This document shows positions 1 through 9,493 of a DNA stretch of 64,000 nucleotides, in pieces (the first letter of the stretch is position 1; each line of letters opens with the position of its first letter). The position numbers were made by a program, and so were the translations under genes. Origin of the DNA: Prochlorococcus sp. AG-402-N08 (GTDB lineage: Bacteria > Cyanobacteriota > Cyanobacteriia > PCC-6307 > Cyanobiaceae); NCBI GenBank assembly GCA_003216535.1, contig QCIS01000004.1, forward strand, positions 93,899 through 157,898, in the 5' to 3' direction. The notes beneath the pieces were generated by a model. That model was not told the DNA's origin. It saw nothing but the letters and a program-made list of their open reading frames with translations, and made no database searches.

Positions 1-626
1 AAGCTTTGAAGATAAGGGATCTTTTCTATTAATCCTTTAAATGTACCTGGATTCTTAACTTTACTAGTAGGACTTTTAGTAAATCCAGCTACATGCATCT
101 CGTAAACAATAGTCTCAGACATTGGTTTTTTAAGAGGCATATCTCCTTCCCAGTCGTAATTCCTAGAATCTATAACTACGCTTCTCATACTGCAATGTAA
201 ATTATCTCCAGACCTGCATGCTGCACCCCTATCCCACAAAGTAAGGCAATTACCTTTTGAATAAGGATCTATTAAAACTTTTTCTTTATCAAAACGATGG
301 CCATTCCATGGCTCATTAGGCCCATCAACTCTGTAAGCATAACCCATTCCAGGCTTAACACCTTCAACAAATATATGCCACATATAAAATGTATGGTTAT
401 CAGTAGAATCAAGCTGAATTTTAGTTATAGGATCTAAGTCATCTGGATTCTTAAAGATTAATAATTCAACTGAAGTTGCATTTTGACTGTAAACAGAAAA
501 ATTAACGCCATTTTCTGTAACAGTTGCGCCAAAAGGATGACCACTACCTTCAAATATTTTAAATCCCTCAAAAGATAGGTTTAGATTTTCACCTTTCAAG
601 GAAGAATTTATTTTTGTTGAGATCAT
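1..626 (-). CDS. glgX: Glycogen debranching enzyme GlgX (N-terminal part)
   Basis: Reverse-strand frame open from the ATG at 626 to the window edge, so only about the first 208 residues are here. The start reads MISTKINSSLKG, followed by the CBM48-type isoamylase N-domain signature (GATVTENGVNFSVYSQNA, then GYAYRVDGP) and the stretch IVYEMHVAGFT that opens the GH13 barrel. GlgX hydrolyses alpha-1,6 branches of phosphorylase-trimmed glycogen in the cytoplasm. The catalytic domain lies outside the window. The adjacent divergent gene at 854 also looks carbohydrate-binding, which fits a glycogen locus. Confidence 0.88.
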   Translation of the reverse strand, partial: MISTKINSSLKGENLNLSFEGFKIFEGSGHPFGATVTENGVNFSVYSQNATSVELLIFKNPDDLDPITKIQLDSTDNHTFYMWHIFVEGVKPGMGYAYRVDGPNEPWNGHRFDKEKVLIDPYSKGNCLTLWDRGAACRSGDNLHCSMRSVVIDSRNYDWEGDMPLKKPMSETIVYEMHVAGFTKSPTSKVKNPGTFKGLIEKIPYLQS

Positions 627-853
627 TTATGGTTCTTATTGATAAGATTTATACGAAAATTAAAAAAATAATTCGGTTATCAAAAACTATTTGAAAATCA
701 ATTTAAAATTTAAAAGAAATAGCCTGTACTTAAAAAATTAATTTTTTTTTCCCTTTATGTAAAAGATTATCTTTTTATCAAGACATAATTTAAATAATTG
801 ATCTCTTATTTTTGGCTATCTTTAGAGTACTATTTTCAAAATTCAAGGATAAA

Positions 854-2491
854 ATGTCTCTGAAATTTCCATCTTATAAAAAGAATTTCATTTATTCCGA
901 AAAATTAGAATCTATTTCTATTCTTGGTAATGTGCATGCAAAAAAATGGAGATGGAATCCTTTTGATAATTCATTAGACTTAAAAAGATTATCTAATGAT
1001 CTTTGGAGTTTAAAGTTTAAAGTTTATGGGCCTTCTAAAGATTATTTCAATGGAGCATATTCAATAAGGTTTGTTATCAATCATAATTTTCGCCGCGTAT
1101 TAAAAGTAAAGAGTTATTTAAATGGTGTTTGGAAACTTAAAGAGGAGCAAAACGGTGAGACGCTAGATAATGTAAATTTCCTCTTAAAAAAAGACCAAAC
1201 CATGGAATTAATTTTTAATTCAAGTAATTATGAATTGAATTTTATAGTTGACGGTTCATTCTCCGAGGATATTGAAGTAGTTACCAACTTTAAAAGTTAT
1301 GAACTTAATGGATTTGTATGGGATAACTTAAATATGTTTGAAAAATTTAATCCATATTTACCTAATCGATCTTTTGAAAAAGTTTCTGATAATTTGTGGT
1401 CTATTCAAGTTCCATTAATGAAAAATGGTGGAATTGATTTTAGAGCTGATGGAGTTTATCAATTTCTTATATCTGCTGATAAAGAGGAAAATTTTGGATT
1501 TTCTGGATTTAACAATGGGCAAGGATCAATAGTAAAAGGTTGTGGGTTTTCCAGCAGCAATGGCACCTCAAAACACTCAGCTATCACTGTAAAAATATTT
1601 GAGGATGGTATTTACAAGATTAATTTGATAAACCCTAAAAGTAATCAGCCATATTTTAATATTGAATGTGTAAAGCCTAAGAATGTAAAAAAACCGGTAA
1701 TTTTAAATGACTTAAAGAATTTTCAAATTTTAGGATCAATTTACAAGCAGGATTCCTTTGATCCAACAAAACCTGATAGAGATCTTACAAAACTTGAAAA
1801 TAATATTCATCAAATAGAATTAGAAGTTGACTCAGGAGAACATTCTGTAAATTTTGCAATTAGTAATGAACTGTTCTTAGATACCATGGCCTTAGGATGC
1901 TGGTTAGATATTAATGAATTAAATAATGGAAAAACAAATAAATTATCTGGTATTGCATGGCATGGTAAGCCTCACGAATTCAATATCCCTTTTTCCTTGG
2001 ATAAAAAAACAAAATTGAAATTTTCATATAATGAAAATAACGATAATTTTTCTATTGAAACAATCAATGGAGAGGAGCTATTAAAACCAACATTAGAGAT
2101 AAATAACTTATCTATTGTCGGGGATTTTGATAATCCTTTAGAAGCCTGGGATCCTAAATCTGATAAAAATTTAATGATTCATTTAGGAAAATCTCAATAT
2201 TCTTTAAAAATTGATCTCATTGCTGACAAAACATATAACTACAAATATGTAGGCAATCTTTCAAATTGGTCGATGGTTTTTGCAGATTATGAATTGGATG
2301 GGTACGGAACTGACTTCAACGGTTCAAACCCCTATGCAGAGAATGCGACAGTTAAAGAATTGAAACTTTACGGTCAACTTACTAGTCATGGTAATCCGCC
2401 TGCATTACAATTCCAATCAAAACATACTGGTTCGCACGAGTTTTTCGCAGACCTTAATACTGGTGCATATTCTGTTAAGTATTTGGGTTGA
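854..2491 (+). CDS. Tandem beta-sandwich, carbohydrate-binding-like protein
   Basis: Function not known. The roughly 545-residue protein seems to hold four related units, each opening with a Trp/Asp-Pro segment (RWNPFDNSLD, KFNPYLPNRS, SFDPTKPDRD, AWDPKSDKN) followed by a weakly conserved N-x-(I/L/W) strand and a beta-rich stretch, much as in starch- or glycogen-binding immunoglobulin-like modules. There is no signal peptide, so it is probably cytoplasmic. An in-frame TTG at 812 could extend it, but the ATG at 854 has a good AAGGA four bases upstream and is preferred. Its stop overlaps the next ATG (TGATG), so it is probably co-transcribed with the ZIP gene. The link to the divergent glgX is inference. 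Confidence 0.7.
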   Translation: MSLKFPSYKKNFIYSEKLESISILGNVHAKKWRWNPFDNSLDLKRLSNDLWSLKFKVYGPSKDYFNGAYSIRFVINHNFRRVLKVKSYLNGVWKLKEEQNGETLDNVNFLLKKDQTMELIFNSSNYELNFIVDGSFSEDIEVVTNFKSYELNGFVWDNLNMFEKFNPYLPNRSFEKVSDNLWSIQVPLMKNGGIDFRADGVYQFLISADKEENFGFSGFNNGQGSIVKGCGFSSSNGTSKHSAITVKIFEDGIYKINLINPKSNQPYFNIECVKPKNVKKPVILNDLKNFQILGSIYKQDSFDPTKPDRDLTKLENNIHQIELEVDSGEHSVNFAISNELFLDTMALGCWLDINELNNGKTNKLSGIAWHGKPHEFNIPFSLDKKTKLKFSYNENNDNFSIETINGEELLKPTLEINNLSIVGDFDNPLEAWDPKSDKNLMIHLGKSQYSLKIDLIADKTYNYKYVGNLSNWSMVFADYELDGYGTDFNGSNPYAENATVKELKLYGQLTSHGNPPALQFQSKHTGSHEFFADLNTGAYSVKYLG

Positions 2492-3312
2492 TGCTAGTAA
2501 ATTTTTCGAATCATTTTTTAGTACTTTCTGAAAATGTTCTTGTACCTGGGACTGCACTAGATGCATTATTTTGGGGATTTATTGCTTACTGTACTCAGCC
2601 TGTTGCAGCATTTTGTGGAGCAAGATTTGATATAAGTACTAAATTTATATCAATCTCTCTCGCTTTTACATCAGGAGTTTTAATCGCTTTATTATCATAT
2701 GACCTGCTAGATGTAGCTTTTGAAATGGGAGGGGTATATCCAACCTTAATTGGATTAATAACTGGTATATTGCTTTATATTTTTTTAAATAGATTACTTG
2801 TAAATTTAGGAGTGAGATTAGCACATTCACCTTCAACTGCCGAATCAGGAAAATGTAACTGTAAAGAGAAAAAATTTTCTTCGGCTCTTATCGTGGGGGC
2901 TCTAATAGATGGCATACCCGAATCTGCAAGTATTGGTATAAGTCTCCTTGAAAATAGGATAGTAAGTGCATCAATAATAGTAGGAATTATTTTAGCCAAT
3001 ATTCCAGAAGGATTAGCAAGTGGAGCTGGATTACGAAAATCAGGAAGTAGTTTGAAAAACATAACAATAATATGGCTTACGGTGGCATTTTTATGTACAT
3101 TTTCCTCTTTATGCGCATATGTCTTTCTGTCGGGAGCTCCACTATTTATGCAAGCCTTTATTATTTCTCTTGCAGGAGGAGGAGTTATGGCGATGATCTT
3201 ACAATCTGTTGTGCCTGAAGCTTATAAAGGGACTCATGAATATGTAAGTGTATTTGGAGCTTTGGGTTATTCTTCAATATTTATTCTGGCCAAAATAATT
3301 AGTCCGCATTGA
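2491..3312 (+). CDS. ZIP-family divalent metal transporter
   Basis: Inner-membrane protein of about 273 residues with roughly eight hydrophobic segments. The paired ZIP signatures are visible: DGIPESASIG in TM4 and NIPEGLASG in TM5, carrying the His/Glu-type metal ligands (here Glu-rich, GufA-like). A short soluble loop KCNCKEKK between TM3 and TM4 holds two cysteines and may bind metal. ZIP proteins import Zn2+, Fe2+ or Mn2+. The ATG at 2491 overlaps the previous stop; an in-frame TTG three bases earlier adds only one residue. Metal specificity cannot be read from sequence. Confidence 0.85.
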   Translation: MLVNFSNHFLVLSENVLVPGTALDALFWGFIAYCTQPVAAFCGARFDISTKFISISLAFTSGVLIALLSYDLLDVAFEMGGVYPTLIGLITGILLYIFLNRLLVNLGVRLAHSPSTAESGKCNCKEKKFSSALIVGALIDGIPESASIGISLLENRIVSASIIVGIILANIPEGLASGAGLRKSGSSLKNITIIWLTVAFLCTFSSLCAYVFLSGAPLFMQAFIISLAGGGVMAMILQSVVPEAYKGTHEYVSVFGALGYSSIFILAKIISPH

Positions 3313-3315
3313 ACT

Positions 3316-4197
3316 TTAGGAAGTCATCTGTCCAATTAAAACAATTAAATTTTCATTTATATATGAAGATGATATCGTTCCATCACCATTAAGTATGCAA
3401 ATAGTAACCCCCTGATGACTAATTTTTTTATTGCTGGCTGGAATAGAGAAAAATGGATTAATATGATTTGCAGTAAATTCCCATCTATATGCATTGATTG
3501 AATTTGAACGTTTTGCTTGTGTAATTTCAAATTTTACATTTTCAAATGAGCTCCAGTATTTTGAGAAGAAACTTGAAATTTGAGCTGTTCCAATTGCAGG
3601 TGATAATAACAATGGATGGTCTAAATAAGTAGAACTTTTTGAAAGTTGTGAAATTGATGGAAATTCTGCCTTTATCGGAAACTGAAAGCCATAGACTAAA
3701 GAAGCTGCTGCATTCTTGTATAAATCTGAAAAATCCCTAACTTTTAAGTCATGAATAATTTTTAAAGTGTCCTCGTTAGCTAAATTTTCTCTTAACAATT
3801 CTCCATCTGCTTTTATCCAACTTACTCCTTGAATTAAGAAGCTATTGCCTGTTGCGGGTAAAGGCCCATTAGGAGTACTTAAAGGTTTGTCACCGGTGTG
3901 TGTCCCAGTACCCTTCCACAAACCAATTATCAGATCTTCGAAACACCACTTGTGATGAACATCTAGATGAACATCAGGGAATGCACCATGTAAGCCAGTT
4001 ACTTCTTCCTCAAAACCTTTTATACCTTTAAAAACCTCAGGATGTGTAGGGATTGTAAAGGTAAATTCATCATTTAAGATACTTGGTATTGAATTGATAT
4101 CAGCATTATTCATTACTTTTTCATAGTAAATTTCTGATAATTTTTTATTCTTTTTTGTATTTAAGCTCTCATTTTTAGTTGTATTTTTAATGAACAT
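3316..4197 (-). CDS. Tandem SnoaL-like (NTF2-fold) protein
   Basis: About 293 residues with two NTF2/SnoaL-like halves. The first (residues ~20-165) has the typical cone-fold layout: helix YYEKVMN, FTFTIPTHPEVFKG, GLHGAFPDVHLDVH and WKGTGTHTGD. The second (~170-290) ends with the strand-rich segment KKISHQGVTICILNGDGTI. SnoaL-like proteins include polyketide cyclases, small hydrolases and isomerases, so no reaction can be assigned. The gene is convergent with the ZIP gene and divergent from the GMC oxidoreductase, and another SnoaL protein lies beyond that, suggesting a shared pathway (inference). Confidence 0.75.
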   Translation of the reverse strand: MFIKNTTKNESLNTKKNKKLSEIYYEKVMNNADINSIPSILNDEFTFTIPTHPEVFKGIKGFEEEVTGLHGAFPDVHLDVHHKWCFEDLIIGLWKGTGTHTGDKPLSTPNGPLPATGNSFLIQGVSWIKADGELLRENLANEDTLKIIHDLKVRDFSDLYKNAAASLVYGFQFPIKAEFPSISQLSKSSTYLDHPLLLSPAIGTAQISSFFSKYWSSFENVKFEITQAKRSNSINAYRWEFTANHINPFFSIPASNKKISHQGVTICILNGDGTISSSYINENLIVLIGQMTS

Positions 4198-4368
4198 AAT
4201 AGATACATTTTATAGACTTATAAACTTAAGTTATATCTTTCTGAATAGTTAAATTTATTTCTTTTTAAAAAAATATTGTTATCCTAACAAAACGATAATT
4301 TTACCTGAAATTTTAACTCTTAATTAAACCTAGTGCTATTTTTTGGTTAAACAAGAATATTAAATTAA

Positions 4369-5877
4369 ATGCACGATTATATTATTGTTGGTGCGGGATC
4401 TAGTGGTTCAGTTCTTGCCAGGAGATTTGTAGATGCAGGAAAAAAAGTTCTTCTTATTGAGGCAGGTCATTTAGTAAAAGAAACTGCAAATATAGATAAA
4501 GTTGAGGGATTCCCTAATTTGTGGGGTAGTAAATATGATTGGGCTTACCAGACAATTCCTCAGAAGGATCTCTCTAATAGAATTATAAATATTAATCAGG
4601 GAAAAGTCGTAGGTGGTAGCGGTTCTATTAATGCAATGATGTTTGTTAGAGGTCATAAAAGTAATTATGAGCAACTATCTGAAAAAGGTGGTGAACTATG
4701 GAGCATGGGTAATTTAAATAAAGCTTTATCAAAAATTGAAAATTATATAGACGGTCCCAAGGAAGGCAGATTTCAGACAGGAATTATACAAGTAAGAAAT
4801 TGCCCTGATCCCACATCATACTGTCCAGAATTTCAGCAATCTGCAAAAGATATTGGATATAAGTCGGATGATTGGGACTATAATGGTCCAGTTCAAGACT
4901 CTGGGGCAGGACCTCTTCAATTTAATATTGATGAAAATGGCGACAGGCATAGCCCATTCAAAGCTTATTTAAAAGAAATTCTTGATAATAAAAACCTTGA
5001 AATAATTTCTAATGTAAAAGTCAACAGAATTTCCCTCCATAATAATGTAGCTAACGGTGTTGAAGTTGAATTAGCAGATGGTTCATTAAAAAAAATAACC
5101 TGTAATAAAAAAATAATTATTTCTGCTGGAGCTTTAGGTAGCCCAATACTCTTAGAAAAATCTGGTATTGGTGATCCTAAAATCCTTAAAAATGCAAATA
5201 TAAATACTAAGGTTGAGGCACTTTCAGTGGGTAAAAATCTTATGGATCATTTGCAGTTACCAGTACTATTTAAATTAAAAAAACAACTCCCTAATCCAAA
5301 ACTTCTTACAGGAAATGTGCTTTTCGCGGATCTTAATAATAACAGCCCCTATGGTGCTCCAGATATTCAACTAAATTTTACTCCAGCAGCACCTCAGCCA
5401 CTACAAAGATTATTACCTCCATTGGAATTTCCAGTTATGATATTTTTGCCAATACTAATACAACCACAAAGTGTTGGATCCGTACATTGGGATGGTAAGA
5501 GAATAATGTTAGATCCTCAATATTTATCTAATCAAAATGATATTGAAACATTAAAAAAAGCAATCGATCTATGTATTAAGTTAGCTAATGCAAATGGGCT
5601 CAATCAATTAGCTTCTGATGCTCTTCTCCCTCCTAAAGAAGGGCATGAAGATTATATAAGAGAGAATGTAACTACTATATGGCATCCAGTAGGAACATGC
5701 AGAATCGGAAAAAATCCAACTGAAAGTGTAGTAAACCAGAAACTACAAGTTCATGGGGTTGAGAACCTACATGTTGTGGACTCATCAGTAACTCCATTTG
5801 TTACAGGTGGTAATAATCATGTGCTGGCTTTAGTTATGGGAGAAATGGCTGCTGATATTCTTCTAAACTCAGAATAA
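4369..5877 (+). CDS. GMC-family FAD-dependent oxidoreductase (choline/alcohol dehydrogenase-like)
   Basis: 502 residues, near the usual GMC length. The N-terminal Rossmann motif GAGSSGSVLARR and acidic strand end LLIEAG bind FAD; GMC signature 1 is KVVGGSGSINAMMFVRG and signature 2 is SAGALGSPILLEKSGIG. The C-terminal HPVGTCRIG supplies the catalytic His, and TGGNNHVLALVMGEMAA ends the FAD domain (the second catalytic position is the Asn/His pair in NNH). It oxidises an alcohol to an aldehyde; substrate unknown. No signal peptide, so cytoplasmic. The order SnoaL, GMC, SnoaL, porin suggests one accessory module for uptake and oxidation of an organic substrate (inference). Confidence 0.9.
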   Translation: MHDYIIVGAGSSGSVLARRFVDAGKKVLLIEAGHLVKETANIDKVEGFPNLWGSKYDWAYQTIPQKDLSNRIININQGKVVGGSGSINAMMFVRGHKSNYEQLSEKGGELWSMGNLNKALSKIENYIDGPKEGRFQTGIIQVRNCPDPTSYCPEFQQSAKDIGYKSDDWDYNGPVQDSGAGPLQFNIDENGDRHSPFKAYLKEILDNKNLEIISNVKVNRISLHNNVANGVEVELADGSLKKITCNKKIIISAGALGSPILLEKSGIGDPKILKNANINTKVEALSVGKNLMDHLQLPVLFKLKKQLPNPKLLTGNVLFADLNNNSPYGAPDIQLNFTPAAPQPLQRLLPPLEFPVMIFLPILIQPQSVGSVHWDGKRIMLDPQYLSNQNDIETLKKAIDLCIKLANANGLNQLASDALLPPKEGHEDYIRENVTTIWHPVGTCRIGKNPTESVVNQKLQVHGVENLHVVDSSVTPFVTGGNNHVLALVMGEMAADILLNSE

Positions 5878-5919
5878 AGCTGTTTTTAGGAGCCTTCTTA
5901 TAATTTTATTTTTAAAATC

Positions 5920-6318
5920 ATGACTTCATCAAATATTGAAGCAGCCTCAAAATTTTATGAGGTTTACAACAACAAGGATTTAGATTTAATCGATAGTATA
6001 TTTACTGATGGTTATGTTGGCCACGTAAATGCTCACGATATTGTCGGTGCCGAAAATGCAAAAGGATTTATAGGTGGGTTTATTAAAGGCATTCCTGATG
6101 CATTTTATGATGTAAACGAAATCTTTGAGAGCGAGGATAAGGTTATTACAAGGTGGACTTGTACTGGTACACAAACAGGGGAATTTTATGGTATGCCTCC
6201 AACTGGCAAATCAATAGATGTTAAAGGTATAACAATTTTTAAAATCTCAGAAGGCAAAATCGCTGAATTGTGGAATTGCTGGGATCAATTTACATTAGTG
6301 GAACAGCTTAAATCTTAG
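5920..6318 (+). CDS. SnoaL-like ester cyclase-type protein
   Basis: 132-residue single NTF2-fold protein: FYEVYNNKDLDLIDSIF, GFIKGIPDAFYDVNEIF, VITRWTCTGTQTGEFYGMPPTGKSI and ELWNCWDQ match the SnoaL/ester-cyclase pattern closely. It starts 42 bases after the GMC gene and ends 13 bases before the porin, so it is likely in that operon. Relatives catalyse cyclisation, hydration or isomerisation with an acid-base pair in the cone pocket; the substrate here is unknown. Confidence 0.82.
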   Translation: MTSSNIEAASKFYEVYNNKDLDLIDSIFTDGYVGHVNAHDIVGAENAKGFIGGFIKGIPDAFYDVNEIFESEDKVITRWTCTGTQTGEFYGMPPTGKSIDVKGITIFKISEGKIAELWNCWDQFTLVEQLKS

Positions 6319-6331
6319 TTTTTACTACCAG

Positions 6332-8020
6332 ATGAATTCAAAAAATTTTTGTTTAACATTTTTATCAATCATTGCTCTAACCTCTCCATTAAAGGCAGAG
6401 GTTAAGGAAAGTAATTTCTTTTTAAATGAAAAAGTTGCCTTAAAGGAAACTATTGATAAAAAAAAGACTGAAGAACTTATAGCTAATCCCTTTGGATTGA
6501 AATTGTATAAAAAAATTGATCCTAAAAATCTTAGTCAAAAAAAACACTGTGACGTCTTAAGGCACTTAAAAGTCCCAGCGACCCCAAGAAGACTCGATAC
6601 TTATATGAGGCCAGAATTTATTCTCGCAAGAAAAAATAATGATCAACTACTGAGCGCTATAAGTAATAATGATAAAAGGCAAAAAGTTTATGAGTCAGGA
6701 ATAGATCTTTATGGATGTTATGCGTTAGATTCTGCAGCTGATTTAGATAGTAATCTTTCAAGTGATAAAAGAATAGCCGGCGAAGGTCCTCATCAATATT
6801 GGCAAGCTAATTCTCAATTAATTCTTGGTTTAGATATTTTTTCTAGATTTGTTAGTGATGATTGGACGGGTGGTCAATTACATTTTTCATTTACTTGGCC
6901 AGAAGCACTTAATACTGGCCCATTGTATTCATATGGAAATACACTTAATCCAGCAGGATTAGGAACAAGACAATATCATGGTTATTTTTATACTGATGTA
7001 GGAAGAAGTAGAGATGTTAATACTGATATGCAGGGACCTAGAGTTTTTGAATATTGGTTTCAACAAGGATGGGGTAAGAATAATGGCCTTAATTACTGGC
7101 GAATAGGTGCAGCAAATCCTTGGATAACGTTTAACAAATCAATAGTTTCTGGGCTTCATGGATTCTGGGCATTTAATGAACCCGGAATTATTGGAACGAC
7201 ACCTAGCACAGCTAATGGACCTCTAATTACAACCGCTCCTATGGGCATTTCTTTAGCTAGAGAAGTTGGAAATAATCTTCATTTAAAAGGAATGATTATG
7301 AATGGTTATTATGATCCAAGTGGTGGTTTAGATAATAAAAGAGGATTAGACCAGTATTGGGATCTAGATGAATACGGTGTAGAAATTATTTATGAAGCTA
7401 CCTATAGAGGAGGAACTTATAGCCAAGATAAGACGAACTTTAAAAAGCCATGGTTTGTTAGATTAGGTGGCCAATTACATACTGGGCATAGCTTAAGCAA
7501 TACTTTCACTAATGATGGTGAATATTTCTTCCCAACAGCAGAAAACCCCGCAGGATATTCAAATGATGAAAGAGAAAAACTTTGGGGTAATTCTCAATAT
7601 TATTTCATGGCTGAAAAAATGATTTATCGAGAAGCAGGAAGTTATAATAGAGGTCTTACAAGTTGGTTTAAAGCAAAATATAGTCCATGGGAGAGGAGAG
7701 GTAGTACAACAAAAGGCCTTTATGGAGGTTTGGCTTATGAAGGTATTGGGAAAAGAGATAAAGATATTCTCTATTTGGGATATGCTCATATGCTTGTAAA
7801 TGAAGGAGTTCTTGAAAGGAGTAGAAACCAATCACTTTGCACAGAAGTAGTCGGATGTGAAGTTAGTGATTTTCAGGGGGCTTGGGAAATTGGATATAAT
7901 GCACAAATAAAACCATATCTTTTCATAACTCCCAAAATTTATTATGTTGTTAACCCCAATGTAAGAAAAGATCTAGGAAATATATTAACTGTAGGGGTGG
8001 AATTCAGATTGTCTTATTAA
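6332..8020 (+). CDS. OprB-like carbohydrate-selective outer-membrane porin
   Basis: 562 residues with an N-terminal signal peptide (LTFLSIIALTSPLKA). The body is Trp/Tyr/Gly-rich with alternating beta strands, and it ends in the aromatic strand LTVGVEFRLSY typical of outer-membrane barrels. It is clearly paralogous to the protein at 20436-22160: both share CDV(L/V)RHLK, RRLDTYM(R/K)P, (L/F)YGCY and GGTY before a barrel region. Two cysteines (in CTEVVGC) near the C-terminus are also paralleled there. Cyanobacterial OprB-type porins pass sugars or small solutes. It is the last gene of the GMC/SnoaL block. Confidence 0.8.
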   Translation: MNSKNFCLTFLSIIALTSPLKAEVKESNFFLNEKVALKETIDKKKTEELIANPFGLKLYKKIDPKNLSQKKHCDVLRHLKVPATPRRLDTYMRPEFILARKNNDQLLSAISNNDKRQKVYESGIDLYGCYALDSAADLDSNLSSDKRIAGEGPHQYWQANSQLILGLDIFSRFVSDDWTGGQLHFSFTWPEALNTGPLYSYGNTLNPAGLGTRQYHGYFYTDVGRSRDVNTDMQGPRVFEYWFQQGWGKNNGLNYWRIGAANPWITFNKSIVSGLHGFWAFNEPGIIGTTPSTANGPLITTAPMGISLAREVGNNLHLKGMIMNGYYDPSGGLDNKRGLDQYWDLDEYGVEIIYEATYRGGTYSQDKTNFKKPWFVRLGGQLHTGHSLSNTFTNDGEYFFPTAENPAGYSNDEREKLWGNSQYYFMAEKMIYREAGSYNRGLTSWFKAKYSPWERRGSTTKGLYGGLAYEGIGKRDKDILYLGYAHMLVNEGVLERSRNQSLCTEVVGCEVSDFQGAWEIGYNAQIKPYLFITPKIYYVVNPNVRKDLGNILTVGVEFRLSY

Positions 8021-8080
8021 ATTAAGAATAAATCCTATATTTTTAATTTTAAATTTAGAAGTTTAGAGGGATCTGATTTT

Positions 8081-8956
8081 TTATTTTTTTTCAACTTTTA
8101 TGTAGTTTTCTAAAGAAACTTCATAAGCTTCCTCACTTGGCAAATAAGAAATCACAAGTTTGGTTGGAGCTTTATCTGATCCGTATGAAACTTTTGGGGA
8201 TTTCAAATTTTGAATGTAATAATCTTTTGAATCTAAAAGTTTTTTGCTTACATAAGCTTCATATCCAATAGCTTTACCTTCATAAGAAAGATATAAAAAA
8301 TTTCCGAGAAATTCTCCTCCTTTAAATTCTGGAGAATCTCCAGGACTGGCTGCGTGGGAATGACTTTGTAATGCATCTGTATCCCATGGGAATCCACTTC
8401 CAGGTAATACGATATATCCTTCAGGCAATTGATCAGAACTAGTTTTTGGAGCGTAGTATTTTGAACTATCCTTGCCTCCAGTAGGTTTCATGAAAGGAAA
8501 ATGGATATCAAATTGAGGCTTATCCCAAACACCTTCAGGTGCATGTCCATATGGGAGCCAACTTAAATCTAATTTTTTTATTCCGAGTTCTTTTACAACT
8601 TTTTTGGGCATATCAAGGGTTATGACCATAGTGTCATTCATTTTCCCTTTGTTTTCACCTTCTTTTGATTGACATATCAGCCATTGTGCTCCAGGTGTTG
8701 GGGCATCAACTCCACAATTTTGCGGCAATCCATTTAATGCATCTTCTGAGATGATAACTCCAACTTTTTTCAATTCTCCGTTTGAAAAAGTCCCAAAAGT
8801 TTTAACACCTCCATCACCTAATTTAACCGTATCTCCATAAAACGATTTTGAATAATTTTTATTACTATAGCCAGCGTTTGTTGTAACAGGTATCAAGGAT
8901 CCAGAAATTACAGTAGTAGCAAGTATGGTTGAAAGGAATGGTAATTTTCTGCTCAT
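8081..8956 (-). CDS. Secreted TTHB210/DUF5602-like protein
   Basis: 291 residues with a signal peptide (LSTILATTVISGSLIPVTTNAG). The segment GHAPEGVWDKPQFDIHFPFM matches the conserved core of the TTHB210-like (DUF5602) family, an exported beta-rich domain of unknown function. Downstream, LPGSGFPWDTDALQSHSHA adds a His-rich patch that could bind metal. It is convergent with the porin gene and is predicted to be periplasmic. Family assignment is from the H-x-P-E-G-V pattern; the biochemical role is unknown. Confidence 0.68.
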   Translation of the reverse strand: MSRKLPFLSTILATTVISGSLIPVTTNAGYSNKNYSKSFYGDTVKLGDGGVKTFGTFSNGELKKVGVIISEDALNGLPQNCGVDAPTPGAQWLICQSKEGENKGKMNDTMVITLDMPKKVVKELGIKKLDLSWLPYGHAPEGVWDKPQFDIHFPFMKPTGGKDSSKYYAPKTSSDQLPEGYIVLPGSGFPWDTDALQSHSHAASPGDSPEFKGGEFLGNFLYLSYEGKAIGYEAYVSKKLLDSKDYYIQNLKSPKVSYGSDKAPTKLVISYLPSEEAYEVSLENYIKVEKK

Positions 8957-9130
8957 TTTTTTTCAAATATCTCAATTAATATAATAAGTCTTTTTTTTTT
9001 ATGATTTTATTTTGTTACGAACTCCTGTTAGTTATTTATAAATCCTGAAAGTTAAAAAAGTTAAAGTAAGTGTTTTTTTTTGATTGGAATTACTATTAAT
9101 GAAAATAGAGCTTAATAATTAAACTTTGAG

Positions 9131-9493
9131 ATGAATATCTCTTTAGATTTATCAACGAATACAATATTGCTTATTCCCTGTGTAATTCTTTTTATTATTG
9201 GTTGTTTTGGGTTGCTTAACTCAAAAACAATTTTTAATGCTCTATTTTCTTTGGATGTAATTGATACTGCGACCATTAGTACATTTGTAATAATTGCCGC
9301 ATTTCCTGGCTCACAAACTCCAATAATTGGTTACGAAAGATATTCATCTTATGCAGATCCTTATCCACAAGCAATTATATTAACGGCCATTGTCATAGGC
9401 TTCGCAACTCAGGCTTTATTATCTGCTATTGCACTTAGATTAAGTAGGAAATTTCCTTTACTAAGGTTTAAAGATTTAGAAAATGATAAGTAA
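9131..9493 (+). CDS. mnhC: Mrp antiporter subunit C (NuoK-like)
   Basis: 120 residues, three transmembrane segments, NuoK-like: IIGCFGLLNSKTIFNALFSLDVIDTATI and YPQAIILTAIVIGFATQALLSAIALR, where the P-Q-A-I-I-L-T-A-I-V-I motif is the MrpC/NuoK signature. It opens an eight-gene overlapping run. In Mrp complexes subunit C is part of the membrane core coupling H+ influx to Na+ efflux. Ten-base overlap with the next gene implies translational coupling. Confidence 0.88.
   Translation: MNISLDLSTNTILLIPCVILFIIGCFGLLNSKTIFNALFSLDVIDTATISTFVIIAAFPGSQTPIIGYERYSSYADPYPQAIILTAIVIGFATQALLSAIALRLSRKFPLLRFKDLENDK

Noticed and set aside
2775..3062. 95-codon antisense frame inside the ZIP gene
   Set aside because: Mirror of a membrane-protein frame with strong motifs on the other strand; no start signal. 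Similar shadows at 10478, 13614, 15264, 32292 and 44172 were dropped for the same reason.
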